From positions 124,001 to 188,000 of the forward strand of contig NZ_FZNW01000008.1 of NCBI RefSeq assembly GCF_900188115.1: DNA of 64,000 nt. Direction: 5' to 3'. The notes below the pieces were generated by a model. The model did no database searches. It saw only the letters and a program-made list of their open reading frames with translations, and was not told the origin of the DNA. How positions within the stretch are numbered: position 1 is the first letter of the stretch; each line of letters begins with the position of its first letter. Both the position numbers and the translations under genes were made by a program. Source of the DNA: Haloechinothrix alba. Its GTDB lineage: Bacteria > Actinomycetota > Actinomycetes > Mycobacteriales > Pseudonocardiaceae. Below are positions 17,678-25,767 of this stretch, in pieces.

Positions 17678-19183
17678 CTAGTAGGCACCCTTGCCGTGCA
17701 GCACGGCCCGCGCCGTCTTCCACAGGATCATCAGGTCCAACGCGGGCGACCAGTCGTCCACGTACCGCAGGTCCAGCCGCACGGCCTCCTGCCAGGACAG
17801 GTCACTGCGGCCGCTCACCTGCCACAGACCCGTCATCCCGGGTTTGACGAGGAGCCGTCGCCCAACCACAGGGCCGTACGCCTGGGTTTCCTCCGGTAAC
17901 GCCGGTCGTGGCCCCACAAGGGACATGCTCCCGCCGAGGACGTTGAGCAGCTGGGGGAGCTCGTCGAGGGAGAAGCGCCGCAGCACGGCGCCTGCACGGG
18001 TGACACGGGGATCGCCCCGGAGCTTGAACAGCGGGCCGTCCGAGTCGTTCTCACGCGCGGCAAGGGCGGCCCACTCGGCATCGGCACCGGTTCGCATGGT
18101 GCGGAACTTCCAGATCGTGAACATCGCGCCGTCCCGCTTCACCCTGCGTTGACGGTAGAAGACGGGCCCGCCGTCGTCGAGCTTGACGGCCACCGCTATC
18201 GCGAGCATGAGTGGCGCGGCCAGCATCAGCAACGCGGCGGCGCCCACCCGGTCGGCGACCTCCTTGAACAGCCGTCCCGCACCGGTGAAGGCGGGCTGCG
18301 TGACACGCAGCATCGGCAGTCCGAGGATTCCGGTGACGTTGAGCCGCGTGCCGCCGACATCCATCAAGGTCGGTGCCACCGCCAGCTCGGCAGGCGTGCC
18401 TTCCAGGTTCCACGCGAGATGCTGCAACCGGTCGGAGGTCCAGTACGCCGCGGGTGCCACGGCCACGACCCGGTAGCCTCCGTTGCGTACATGGTCGGTC
18501 AGCGTGTCGTAGCCACCGATGACCGGGACGCCGTCGATCTCCCCGACATCGCGCTCCCGGTCCTGTGCGACGACGCACGCGGCCTCGACCCGCCATCCGA
18601 CGTGCGGGTGCTCGCGAGTCCGTGCGATCAGCTCGCGCACGCTGGCCACGTCGCCCGCCGCCAGCACCGGCAGCAGGCACGCGCCCGATCGCCGTGCCCG
18701 GTGCAGCAGTTGCCGCAGCACGTATCGGGAGACCAGGAGCAGCACACCCATCGTGGGAACGACCACGAAGACCCACGGCCGTACGTCCGTATCGGGAAGG
18801 AACGTTCCGATGAGCGCGATCACCACGGCAGCGGTGCAGGTACCCACGATGACTGCCCGGTACTCCTCGACCCCTTCATCGAGCACGGACTCGGCCCACG
18901 CACGGCGGGCCGGTAGCGCCGTCAGCATCGCCAACACCGCCACGACAGCCATCTCCGGGCGCATCGTCTGCCACGCCCCGAATGCAGCGCCGACCGCGCA
19001 CACGGCACCGAGAGCGAGTACCAGCAGTACGTCACCGGCGACCACCGTCGCCCGGTACCGTCGCTCCCAGTCCAGCCCGGGCCCCTTGCCGCGCCTGCTG
19101 CCATGAGCCAGGTCGACGGGTGCCGGGTCATGGACGGTATCGGGCATCGAACCGGTAGCCGCTGCCCCCTGCTGGTCCCGCAC
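17678..19183 (-). CDS. Undecaprenyl-phosphate sugar phosphotransferase (WbaP/CpsE-type)
   Basis: A 501-residue initiating transferase with four N-terminal membrane helices, a Rossmann-like CoA-binding-type middle domain, a fifth hydrophobic helix near residue 300, and the C-terminal bacterial sugar transferase domain. Catalytic-domain landmarks are FKFRTM-like IWKFRTMRTGAD, RFSLDELPQLLNVLGG, MSLVGPRPALPEE and KPGMTGLWQVSGRS. It puts the first sugar phosphate on the lipid carrier. The GTG start has AGGGAG at 5 bases. With the flippase, polymerase and copolymerase it completes a Wzx/Wzy-type pathway. Confidence 0.93.
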   Translation of the reverse strand: MRDQQGAAATGSMPDTVHDPAPVDLAHGSRRGKGPGLDWERRYRATVVAGDVLLVLALGAVCAVGAAFGAWQTMRPEMAVVAVLAMLTALPARRAWAESVLDEGVEEYRAVIVGTCTAAVVIALIGTFLPDTDVRPWVFVVVPTMGVLLLVSRYVLRQLLHRARRSGACLLPVLAAGDVASVRELIARTREHPHVGWRVEAACVVAQDRERDVGEIDGVPVIGGYDTLTDHVRNGGYRVVAVAPAAYWTSDRLQHLAWNLEGTPAELAVAPTLMDVGGTRLNVTGILGLPMLRVTQPAFTGAGRLFKEVADRVGAAALLMLAAPLMLAIAVAVKLDDGGPVFYRQRRVKRDGAMFTIWKFRTMRTGADAEWAALAARENDSDGPLFKLRGDPRVTRAGAVLRRFSLDELPQLLNVLGGSMSLVGPRPALPEETQAYGPVVGRRLLVKPGMTGLWQVSGRSDLSWQEAVRLDLRYVDDWSPALDLMILWKTARAVLHGKGAY

Positions 19184-19603
19184 GCGCTCTCCCTCGGATA
19201 CCGGCGCTCAGCGCGGTGAACCGGCCCGAACCGCAGCGCACAGCCACCTCGCCACGGCGGGTACGTTCACTGAGCGTGTTATCTATACCCGGACTGTCCC
19301 CCGACGAGGATCTTCGATCCCTCTATCGGGTCATTCTTAGCGTAGACTTTGCCTGCTATCAACCGCTTCTTCGGAATCGTCACTCTCGTGGTCCAGCGGA
19401 TGGGGTGACGTGGCAGGCGGCATGCGCGCTCGCTACATTCCGCGTGATCCACGGGTGGTGACGGAGCGGCGCGGCAGCCGTCTACAAAGGATGCATTCCT
19501 ACCGGGCAGGCGGCATGTCCCCGCGTCGTTCCCGAGCAGGCAGGCCCGGCAGGGGCGGGATCATCTGCTCGGGTTCGATCCGGGGCTGCCCCGAGACAGC
19601 AGT
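19184..19603. other. Intergenic region before the tRNA cluster
   Basis: About 420 bases without a supported gene. It should contain the promoter of the sugar phosphotransferase near its 5' side. A relatively AT-rich stretch at about 19275-19370 is a plausible place, but I cannot pick hexamers. One 81-codon open frame has no family resemblance. Confidence 0.35.
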
Positions 19604-19634
19604 CAGCCCCCTGCCGTTGCTGGTCAGGGGGCTG
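19604..19634 (-). terminator. Terminator hairpin of the tRNA-Gly/Cys/Val cluster
   Basis: A perfect 10-bp inverted repeat, CAGCCCCCTG and CAGGGGGCTG, with an 11-base loop. It ends 6 bases beyond the CCA of tRNA-Val on the side where minus-strand transcription would stop. Confidence 0.7.
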
Positions 19635-19640
19635 GACGGA

Positions 19641-19715
19641 TGGTGCGCGATGCTGGGTTTGAACCAGCGACCTCTACCGTGTCAAGGTAGCGCTCTCCCG
19701 CTGAGCTAATCGCGC
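19641..19715 (-). tRNA. tRNA-Val(GAC)
   Basis: A full cloverleaf: 7-bp acceptor stem GCGCGAT/ATCGCGC, anticodon loop TTGACAC giving GAC, T-arm with GGTTCAAACC. The CCA end is encoded. It is last in a three-tRNA unit. The acceptor, D and T arms are nearly the same as in the tRNA-Val(CAC) about 1.1 kb away on the plus strand. Confidence 0.97.
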
Positions 19716-19716
19716 G

Positions 19717-19788
19717 AGGCGGAGGCGGGAATCGAACCCGCGTACAGGGCTTTGCAGGCCCTTGCCTGAGCCACTCGGCCACTCCGCC
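19717..19788 (-). tRNA. tRNA-Cys(GCA)
   Basis: Acceptor stem GGCGGAG/CTCCGCC, anticodon loop CTGCAAA giving GCA, T-arm GGGTTCGATTCCC, discriminator U as usual for tRNA-Cys. CCA is not encoded. Only one base separates its 3' end from the 5' end of tRNA-Val, so processing of the joint transcript must be precise. Confidence 0.97.
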
Positions 19789-19853
19789 GGGTAATCCCGA
19801 CCTCCTGTGAGGCTATCGCAGGAAGGGAGTCCCCGAGTGGAGGACCCCATCCG

Positions 19854-19926
19854 AGCGGACGACGGGATTCGAACCCGCGACCCTCACCTTGGCAAGGTGA
19901 TGCGCTACCAGCTGCGCTACGTCCGC
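19854..19926 (-). tRNA. tRNA-Gly(GCC)
   Basis: First tRNA of the unit: acceptor stem GCGGAC..., D-arm AGCGCAGCTGGTAGCGC, anticodon loop TTGCCAA giving GCC, T-arm GGGTTCGAATCCC. CCA is not encoded. A good promoter lies upstream. Confidence 0.97.
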
Positions 19927-19978
19927 ATCTCGCCAGCGCCGGACCGAACCCGGCCCTGCGCGGTGACGCAGGAAGTAC

Positions 19979-20007
19979 TCTATAAGACCCTTGATCGGCT
20001 TCGACAA
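19979..20007 (-). promoter_or_regulatory. Promoter of the tRNA cluster
   Basis: On the minus strand a -35 element TTGTCG and a -10 element TATAGA are separated by exactly 17 bases, about 53 bases before tRNA-Gly. This resembles a vegetative sigma-70-type promoter. Confidence 0.65.
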
Positions 20008-20030
20008 CCGGGGGGACACATCCGGTGTGA

Positions 20031-20456
20031 TCAGGCCCGGTCGTTGGGCATGAGGTGGGTCAACGCCTCGTCGACATCCACCCACAGGTGCTCGTTCCCC
20101 GGAAGCACCACATCGTAGGTCCGGTCGAGGAAGTCGGCGAGCTCCTGCGCCGAGGCCTCGAACACCGCGTGCCCCGAAGGCGAGTTCAGCTCCACCAGCA
20201 CCGACTCGGGCTCTTCGAGGGACGGCCGGATGCGGACATCCCCGTTCCCCGCCTCGGCGAGCAACCCGTCCGCGACGAGGTCGCGTGCGAAGACCCATTC
20301 CACCCAGCCCGCGCGGCCGGTGCGGAACGCCGCGACCACCGCGTACGGGTCACGGGTGTCATACCGCAACTCGACCTTGACCGGAACCGCCGGTGTTTGC
20401 GGTGCCAGCAGATCGAACACCGCGGCCGAGCGAAGCGTTACGTGGTCGTTGCGCAT
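20031..20456 (-). CDS. ssgB: SsgA/SsgB-family sporulation and cell division regulator
   Basis: A 141-residue SsgA-like protein: RYDTRDPYAVVAAFRTG, WVEWVFARDLVADGL and PSGHAVFEASAQELADFLDR are family landmarks. In Streptomyces, SsgB recruits FtsZ to sporulation septa. These proteins occur only in morphologically complex actinomycetes, which is evidence for the life style of this organism. I start at MRNDHVTL, with GAAGGG upstream. The gene lies alone, between the tRNA cluster and a second tRNA-Val. The gene symbol is a best guess within the SALP family. Confidence 0.87.
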   Translation of the reverse strand: MRNDHVTLRSAAVFDLLAPQTPAVPVKVELRYDTRDPYAVVAAFRTGRAGWVEWVFARDLVADGLLAEAGNGDVRIRPSLEEPESVLVELNSPSGHAVFEASAQELADFLDRTYDVVLPGNEHLWVDVDEALTHLMPNDRA

Positions 20457-20486
20457 CGTTCTACCCTTCTTCTCCCTCCCCGGCAC

Positions 20487-20793
20487 CGTTACGCCGGCCG
20501 AGCTTCACCCGTGGGACGGCCACGGCCGCCTGTTCGCTCGCGATTGCCACCCAGATCACCCGATCGAGTTTCAGCGCGCCTGATGTTACTGGGTACATAC
20601 TGCTCTTTGAAACCGCCATGCGACAGCAATGTCCCGCGAATGTCTTAAGCGAGTTCGATCACGTCAGGGGTACGGTAACCCTATGACTAGGCGTTTGTTC
20701 ACTCCGTGGCCGGCTGCTCGCGAACCGTGAGCACGCCGTCCGACCCGTCTGAGAGGCCCGGCGACGACTATTGTAGAGTTCTTCCTGCATCCG
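20487..20793. other. Region upstream of ssgB and tRNA-Val(CAC)
   Basis: About 300 bases with both promoters of divergent ssgB and the tRNA. The half nearest ssgB is more AT-rich (around 20580-20690). A TAGAGT hexamer 15 bases before the tRNA could be its -10 element, but no -35 match is clear. No gene is supported. Confidence 0.35.
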
Positions 20794-20868
20794 GCGCGAT
20801 TAGCTCAGCGGGAGAGCGCTTCGTTCACACCGAAGAGGTCGCTGGTTCGAACCCAGCATCGCGCACCA
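20794..20868 (+). tRNA. tRNA-Val(CAC)
   Basis: Acceptor stem GCGCGAT/ATCGCGC, anticodon loop TTCACAC giving CAC, T-arm GGTTCGAACCC, CCA encoded. Its body differs from tRNA-Val(GAC) mainly in the anticodon arm, suggesting the two are duplicates. Confidence 0.97.
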
Positions 20869-20963
20869 CCACGCCGGCGTGTCAGGCGTCCCGGCCCACT
20901 GTGTTGGGCGCGGGAACGCCGTCCGGTTACGGTACCTGCCTCTCCATGCAGCTCTCCGGCGTC

Positions 20964-20991
20964 CGAGGGTGCCCTCGCGGGCGCTGCCCGC
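20964..20991. terminator. Two short hairpins between tRNA-Val and the S9 peptidase
   Basis: CGAGGG-TG-CCCTCG is followed directly by GCGGGC-GCT-GCCCGC. They end at the stop of the convergent peptidase gene and may terminate either transcript. Confidence 0.4.
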
Positions 20992-23076
20992 TCACGTGAC
21001 GCCGAGCTCCCTGCGCAACCAGTCCACTTGCATGCAGAGCAGGTTCTCGGCGACATCCTCATCCTGCGGCGTCATGTGCGTGGCCCCGGCCAGCGGGAGG
21101 AAGGTGTGTTGCCTGCCTGCCGCCAGCAGTGCCGAGGACAGCCGCAAGGCGTGTGCCACGAAGACGTTGTCGTCGGCCAGGCCGTGCACGATCAGCAAGG
21201 GCCTGCTCAACCGTTTCGCGTCGTCGAGTAGCGAGTTCCGCCGGTACGCCTCGGCCTCCCGCTCGGGGTGGCCGAGGTACCGCTCGGTGTAGTGGGTGTC
21301 GTACAGCGACCAGTCCACCACCGGCGCTCCGGCGACCGCGGCGTGAAACACCTCGGGCCTGCGCAGTACCGCCAACGCGGCGAGATAGCCGCCGTAGGAC
21401 CACCCCCTGATCGCGACCCGGCCGGTGTCCAGCTCGGGGCGCTCCGCCGCGAGCGCGTGCAACGCGTCGACCTGGTCGGCCAGGGTCACGCCTGCGAGAT
21501 CACCGGCGACTTCCTTCTCCCAGTCCGGCCCTCGCCCCGGAGTCCCCCGCCCATCGGCGATCACCACCGCGAAGCCCTGGTCGGCGAACCACTGCGCGGA
21601 CAGGAACGCGTTGCGGCTGCACAGCACACGTTGGGCGTGTGGCCCCCCGTACGGATCCAGCAGTACCGGCAGCGGCCCGTCCTGCTCGCGGTACCCCGTC
21701 GGCAGCAACAACGCGGTGCGAAGCTCCCTTTCCCCCACCACGTGCACGGCGAGGTTCGGTTCCATCCCGGGCTCTTCCGGGTACGAGCCGACCGGCACCT
21801 CGGTTCGCCCCGGGCCCAGCACGGCCACCCGTGGTCCGCTGTGATCGAGCCCCCAGCTGGACAGCACCGTCGTCCCGGCCGTACCAGCCCCGATGTGCAC
21901 GCCATCCGAGGTCGACACACGGAGCACGCTGTCGCCTTCGGTGCGGTAGACGTGGATCTGGGTCGGGTCGTCCTCCGAGGCGCAGAACAGGACCTCCGTG
22001 CCGACGTGCAGGACCGAGCGCACCTGCACGCGCGGCTCGGTGACCGGCTTGCCGTCGATCACCAGGCGGTGCGCGCCGTCGCTTGCCGCGATCCACACCA
22101 GACGCCCGTCCGCGGTCCACGCCGGCACGCCGGAAGCGAGCTCCACCCAGTTCGGGTCGGTCTCGCTGTGCAGCACTGTCGTGCTGCCGTCCCGGGTGTC
22201 GACGGCGTGGACATCCACCCGGCGCTGGTCACGGGACTGCACGGAGATCAGCGGCGGGCCGCCTTCCGACCAGTGCGCCGCGACCAGATACTCCCAGTCC
22301 CCCGACCGGACCGGGATGACCGTCCCGTCCAGGCCGACCAGAGCCAGCGAGACCGCGACATTGCGCGAACCCGCGGCCGGGTAGGGCACCGTCCGCGCGT
22401 CGCGCTCCGGCTGCGCCGGGTCCGCGATCGTCCAGCGCGGCACGGCCGAGTCGTCGCTGCGCTGCGCCAGGAGGAACCGCCCGTCCGGCGACCACCAGTA
22501 CCCGGCGGACCTGCCCATCTCCTCGGCGGCGATGAACTCCGCGACCCCCCAGCTGACGTTCGGATCGGACTCGGAAACCAGCTCGACGTCCACACCGCTG
22601 TCCAGCGCGATCACCCGCAGCGCGCCCCCGCAGGCATAGGCCAGATGCGTGCCCTGCGGGTTCAACCGCGGATCGACGACGGCCCCCTGGGCCGTGGCGT
22701 ACTCGGAGATCGCCCCGGTGGCGACGTCGACGGTGAACAGCCGGCCGGAGAGGGTGAACGCTGCGGTCTCGCACGTCGAGTCCACCGAGTACCGCACCAC
22801 CCCGCCGCCGGTTTCCCTGCTGCGTTCGCGGCGTGCCCGCTCCTCGTCCGGGAGGTTCTCGTCGCCGGAATGCAGGCGTTCGGCGTCGACGATCTTCACC
22901 TCGCGCCCGGACGTCAGGTCGAGCGACCACAGGTCGTGCTGCCGGTCGTAGCCGTCCGCACTGCGCAGGAACAGCACGCGTGAGCCGTCCGAGGCGACCC
23001 GGAAGTCCCTCGGCGCTCCCAGCGTGAAGCGTTGTGTGCGGGCGAGCCTGCGCAGGAACGTGCCAGATCCGGTCAC
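20992..23076 (-). CDS. S9-family prolyl oligopeptidase / dipeptidyl-peptidase IV-like serine peptidase
   Basis: A 694-residue enzyme with an N-terminal beta-propeller (about 1-430) and a C-terminal alpha/beta-hydrolase. The triad is visible: nucleophile in GWSYGGY, aspartate in HGLADDNV, histidine in GATHMTPQ. The propeller carries AEFIAAEEMGR, matching the double-glutamate segment that anchors the substrate N-terminus in DPP-IV enzymes, so removal of X-Pro dipeptides is likely. There is no signal peptide, so it is cytoplasmic. It is divergent from the ornithine aminotransferase gene. Confidence 0.92.
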   Translation of the reverse strand: MTGSGTFLRRLARTQRFTLGAPRDFRVASDGSRVLFLRSADGYDRQHDLWSLDLTSGREVKIVDAERLHSGDENLPDEERARRERSRETGGGVVRYSVDSTCETAAFTLSGRLFTVDVATGAISEYATAQGAVVDPRLNPQGTHLAYACGGALRVIALDSGVDVELVSESDPNVSWGVAEFIAAEEMGRSAGYWWSPDGRFLLAQRSDDSAVPRWTIADPAQPERDARTVPYPAAGSRNVAVSLALVGLDGTVIPVRSGDWEYLVAAHWSEGGPPLISVQSRDQRRVDVHAVDTRDGSTTVLHSETDPNWVELASGVPAWTADGRLVWIAASDGAHRLVIDGKPVTEPRVQVRSVLHVGTEVLFCASEDDPTQIHVYRTEGDSVLRVSTSDGVHIGAGTAGTTVLSSWGLDHSGPRVAVLGPGRTEVPVGSYPEEPGMEPNLAVHVVGERELRTALLLPTGYREQDGPLPVLLDPYGGPHAQRVLCSRNAFLSAQWFADQGFAVVIADGRGTPGRGPDWEKEVAGDLAGVTLADQVDALHALAAERPELDTGRVAIRGWSYGGYLAALAVLRRPEVFHAAVAGAPVVDWSLYDTHYTERYLGHPEREAEAYRRNSLLDDAKRLSRPLLIVHGLADDNVFVAHALRLSSALLAAGRQHTFLPLAGATHMTPQDEDVAENLLCMQVDWLRRELGVT

Positions 23077-23310
23077 CGAACGAGCTCCTCATCTGTATAC
23101 GGGTATGCGCGACTGTTCACGGCTTGTCGAAGACTATCTTCCGGCGACCGCTTGTGCCCGCATACCGGTACGGGTCGGTGCCGGGTACAGCAGTCATCGT
23201 CCCGGCTACACGACTGCGGACAACGAACCACCTTGCCGGCGGGATATACGCACAACGAATCGTCGCAGCGTGCAATACTGTCGTGCTGATTCGCGCGCAT
23301 CCGGAGGCCT

Positions 23311-23325
23311 ATGCTGTTGATATGA
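23311..23325 (+). CDS. Possible four-codon leader ORF (MLLI) coupled to rocD
   Basis: ATG CTG TTG ATA TGA lies directly before rocD, and its stop overlaps the rocD ATG in an ATGA. The only good ribosome-binding site, GGAGG at 23303-23307, is placed 3 bases from this ATG and 14 bases from the rocD ATG. The mini-ORF may therefore load ribosomes for rocD. This is inference from spacing only. Confidence 0.3.
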   Translation: MLLI

Positions 23326-24551
23326 CGCTGACCGCGAACTCCTTGCGCACGCGAGCCGCGACCGAGTACATCGAGCTGGACGAGCGCTGGTCGACGCACA
23401 ACTACCACCCGCTGCCGGTCGTTCTCGCCGAAGGGCGGGGCTGTTGGGTGACCGACGTGGACGGCAACGATTACCTCGACTTCCTCGCCGGCTACTCGGC
23501 GCTCAACTTCGGTCACCGCCACCCCGACCTCGTGGCGGCCGCGTCGGCGCAGCTCGAGCGGCTCACCCTGACCTCCCGCGCGTTCCACCACGACCAGTTC
23601 GGAGCCTTCTGCCGGGAGCTCGCCGAGCTGACAGGGACCGAGATGGTGCTGCCGATGAACTCCGGTGCCGAGGCCGTCGAGTCGGCGGTGAAGGTGGCCA
23701 GGAAGTGGGCCTACCGGATCAAGGGGGTACCGGACGGTACCGCGGAGATCGTGACGATGAGCTCCAACTTCCACGGCCGGACCACGACCATCGTCTCGTT
23801 CTCCGAGGACACGGATGCGCGTACGGACTACGGTCCCTACACACCCGGTTTCGTCACGGTCCCCTACGGGGACCCGTCCGCCGTCGCCGACGCGATCACC
23901 GAACGGACCGCGGCCGTGCTGCTCGAACCCGTGCAGGGCGAGGCCGGTGTCGTCACCCCGCCGCCGGGTTTCCTGGCCGAGGTCAGGAGGCTCTGCGACG
24001 AGCGCGGTGTACTCCTGATCGCCGACGAGATCCAGTCCGGTCTCGCGCGCACCGGCACCGTGCTGGCACTCGACCACGCCGGGGTACGCGCGGACCTCTA
24101 CACACTGGGTAAGGCACTCGGCGGGGGCATCCTGCCGGTCTCGGCCGTGGTGGGGAATGCGGCCGTACTCGGGTTGCTGCGTCCCGGGCAGCACGGCTCC
24201 ACGTTCGGCGGCAACCCGCTGGCGTGCGCCGTCGGCCGGGCCGTCGTCCGCCTGCTCGGGTCCGGCGAGTACCAGCGCCGCGCCACAGAGCTCGGCGCGC
24301 ACCTGCACGGCAGGCTCGGCGAGCTCGTCGGGCGCGGCGTCGACGCGGTGCGCGGGATCGGCCTGTGGGCGGGCGTGGACATCGCACCGGACGGACCGAC
24401 CGGTCGACAGGCGTCCGAGATGCTCGCCGCCAAGGGTGTGCTGTGCAAGGAGACGCACGGGTCGACGTTGCGGATCGCTCCACCGCTGGTCATCGACGAG
24501 TCGGAGCTGGAGAGCGGCATCGACGCCATCGCCGGGGTGCTCACCGGGTAG
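23322..24551 (+). CDS. rocD: Ornithine aminotransferase (class III PLP aminotransferase)
   Basis: A 409-residue PLP enzyme that converts ornithine to glutamate semialdehyde. Landmarks: WVTDVDGNDYLDFLAGYSA, PMNSGAEAVESAVKVARKW, LLIADEIQSGLARTGT, and YTLGKALGGGI with the Schiff-base lysine. The product pattern (NYHPLPVVL, LLEPVQGEAGV) favours ornithine over acetylornithine or GABA. The first plausible start is the ATG of MTLTANSL, although its Shine-Dalgarno spacing is long. The reading frame is open far upstream into the divergent peptidase gene, which is not coding here. Confidence 0.92.
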   Translation: MTLTANSLRTRAATEYIELDERWSTHNYHPLPVVLAEGRGCWVTDVDGNDYLDFLAGYSALNFGHRHPDLVAAASAQLERLTLTSRAFHHDQFGAFCRELAELTGTEMVLPMNSGAEAVESAVKVARKWAYRIKGVPDGTAEIVTMSSNFHGRTTTIVSFSEDTDARTDYGPYTPGFVTVPYGDPSAVADAITERTAAVLLEPVQGEAGVVTPPPGFLAEVRRLCDERGVLLIADEIQSGLARTGTVLALDHAGVRADLYTLGKALGGGILPVSAVVGNAAVLGLLRPGQHGSTFGGNPLACAVGRAVVRLLGSGEYQRRATELGAHLHGRLGELVGRGVDAVRGIGLWAGVDIAPDGPTGRQASEMLAAKGVLCKETHGSTLRIAPPLVIDESELESGIDAIAGVLTG

Positions 24552-24612
24552 CCGGAGCCGGCCGTGATGCGTTGTGGCAGTTGCGGCAGCCGGGACGCGT
24601 CGCGACCACCGG

Positions 24613-25725
24613 TCAGATGCTGCTCGCGTCGGACTCCCGCGCCAGTGCCGTCAGCCTGCTCAGCGCCCGGAGGTACTTCTTGCGATAGCCACCACACAGC
24701 ATCTCCTCGGAGAACAACACGGACAGCGGCTCCCCGGACGTGACCACCGGGATCGCCCTGTCGTACAGCCGGTCCACGAAGGAGACCAGGCGCAGCGCCA
24801 CACTCTGGTCGGTCACCCCGGTCACCCCGCGCAGGTGGACAGCTGCCACCCCGTCGAGCAGGCGCCCGTACCGCGAGGGATGCAGGCGCGCCAGGTGCTC
24901 GCACAGCACACCGAAGTCGTCCATCGTCGCCCCGTCCAGCGCGGCGGCCGATGCCGTCAGCTCGCCCTCGCCGACGGGATCGGGCGCGTCCACCGCGTCG
25001 CGATGCCGGTAGTCCGGGCCGTCCACGCGTACGACCTCGAACCGTGCCGACAAGGCCTGGATCTCACGCAGGAAGTCCTCCGCGGCGAACCGGCCCTCGC
25101 CGAGCTTGTCCGGCAGCGTGTTCGAGGTCGCTGCCACGTGCACACCCGCCGCCATCAACTCCCGCAGCAGGCGCGTGACCAGCATGGTGTCACCGGGGTC
25201 GTCGAGTTCGAACTCGTCGATGGCGAGCAGCTGGTGATCGGCGAGCCTGGCCACCGCCGTGCTGAACCCGAGCAGCCCCACGAGGTGCGTCAGCTCGACG
25301 AACGTGCAGTACGCCTTCGGCCCCGGCACGTCGTGCCACAACGAGGCGAGCAGGTGCGTCTTGCCGACCCCGAACCCGCCGTCGAAGTACAGGCCGCGCG
25401 TCCCGTCCCCGCGCGCCGTCGCGTTGGGCGTGCCGAGCCTGCCGGGAAGCAGTGCGCGCCACCCGCGGCGCCCACCGGCCGCTGCCCGTGCGGCCACGCT
25501 CGCGGCGAACGCGGCGCCCGCGGCTACGGCGTGTTGCTGGCTGGGTTCATCGGGGTTGGGGATGTACGTCCCGAACCGGACGGTGTCGAACCGCGGCGGC
25601 GGGACGAGCGCGCCGACCAGCTCGTCGGCACTGACCGTGGGCCACCGGTCGGCCAGCCTGCCCGCGGACACGTCGACACCGTCCTCGCCTGCGGTGTCGG
25701 GGCCTGCTTCGGGACCAAGGGACAT
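24613..25725 (-). CDS. zapE: ZapE / AFG1-family ATPase
   Basis: A 370-residue P-loop ATPase with Walker A GGFGVGKTHLL at about 116-126, Walker B LLAIDEFELDDP, and sensor stretch VAATSNTLPDKLGEG. ZapE/AFG1 proteins act in cell division and in membrane-protein quality control. The mycobacterial counterpart Rv2670c has the same neighbour, a RibD-like gene on the opposite strand. I start at MSLGPEAGPD; an open frame continuing upstream over the divergent gene is non-coding. Confidence 0.9.
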   Translation of the reverse strand: MSLGPEAGPDTAGEDGVDVSAGRLADRWPTVSADELVGALVPPPRFDTVRFGTYIPNPDEPSQQHAVAAGAAFAASVAARAAAGGRRGWRALLPGRLGTPNATARGDGTRGLYFDGGFGVGKTHLLASLWHDVPGPKAYCTFVELTHLVGLLGFSTAVARLADHQLLAIDEFELDDPGDTMLVTRLLRELMAAGVHVAATSNTLPDKLGEGRFAAEDFLREIQALSARFEVVRVDGPDYRHRDAVDAPDPVGEGELTASAAALDGATMDDFGVLCEHLARLHPSRYGRLLDGVAAVHLRGVTGVTDQSVALRLVSFVDRLYDRAIPVVTSGEPLSVLFSEEMLCGGYRKKYLRALSRLTALARESDASSI

Positions 25726-25767
25726 GGCGGGAGCGTAGCTGGCCTGCCGCTGTGATGGGATGAACGC

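Noticed and set aside
19641-20868. tRNA genes as attachment sites of an integrated element
   Set aside because: No integrase, no partial tRNA copy and no element genes are seen in the window.
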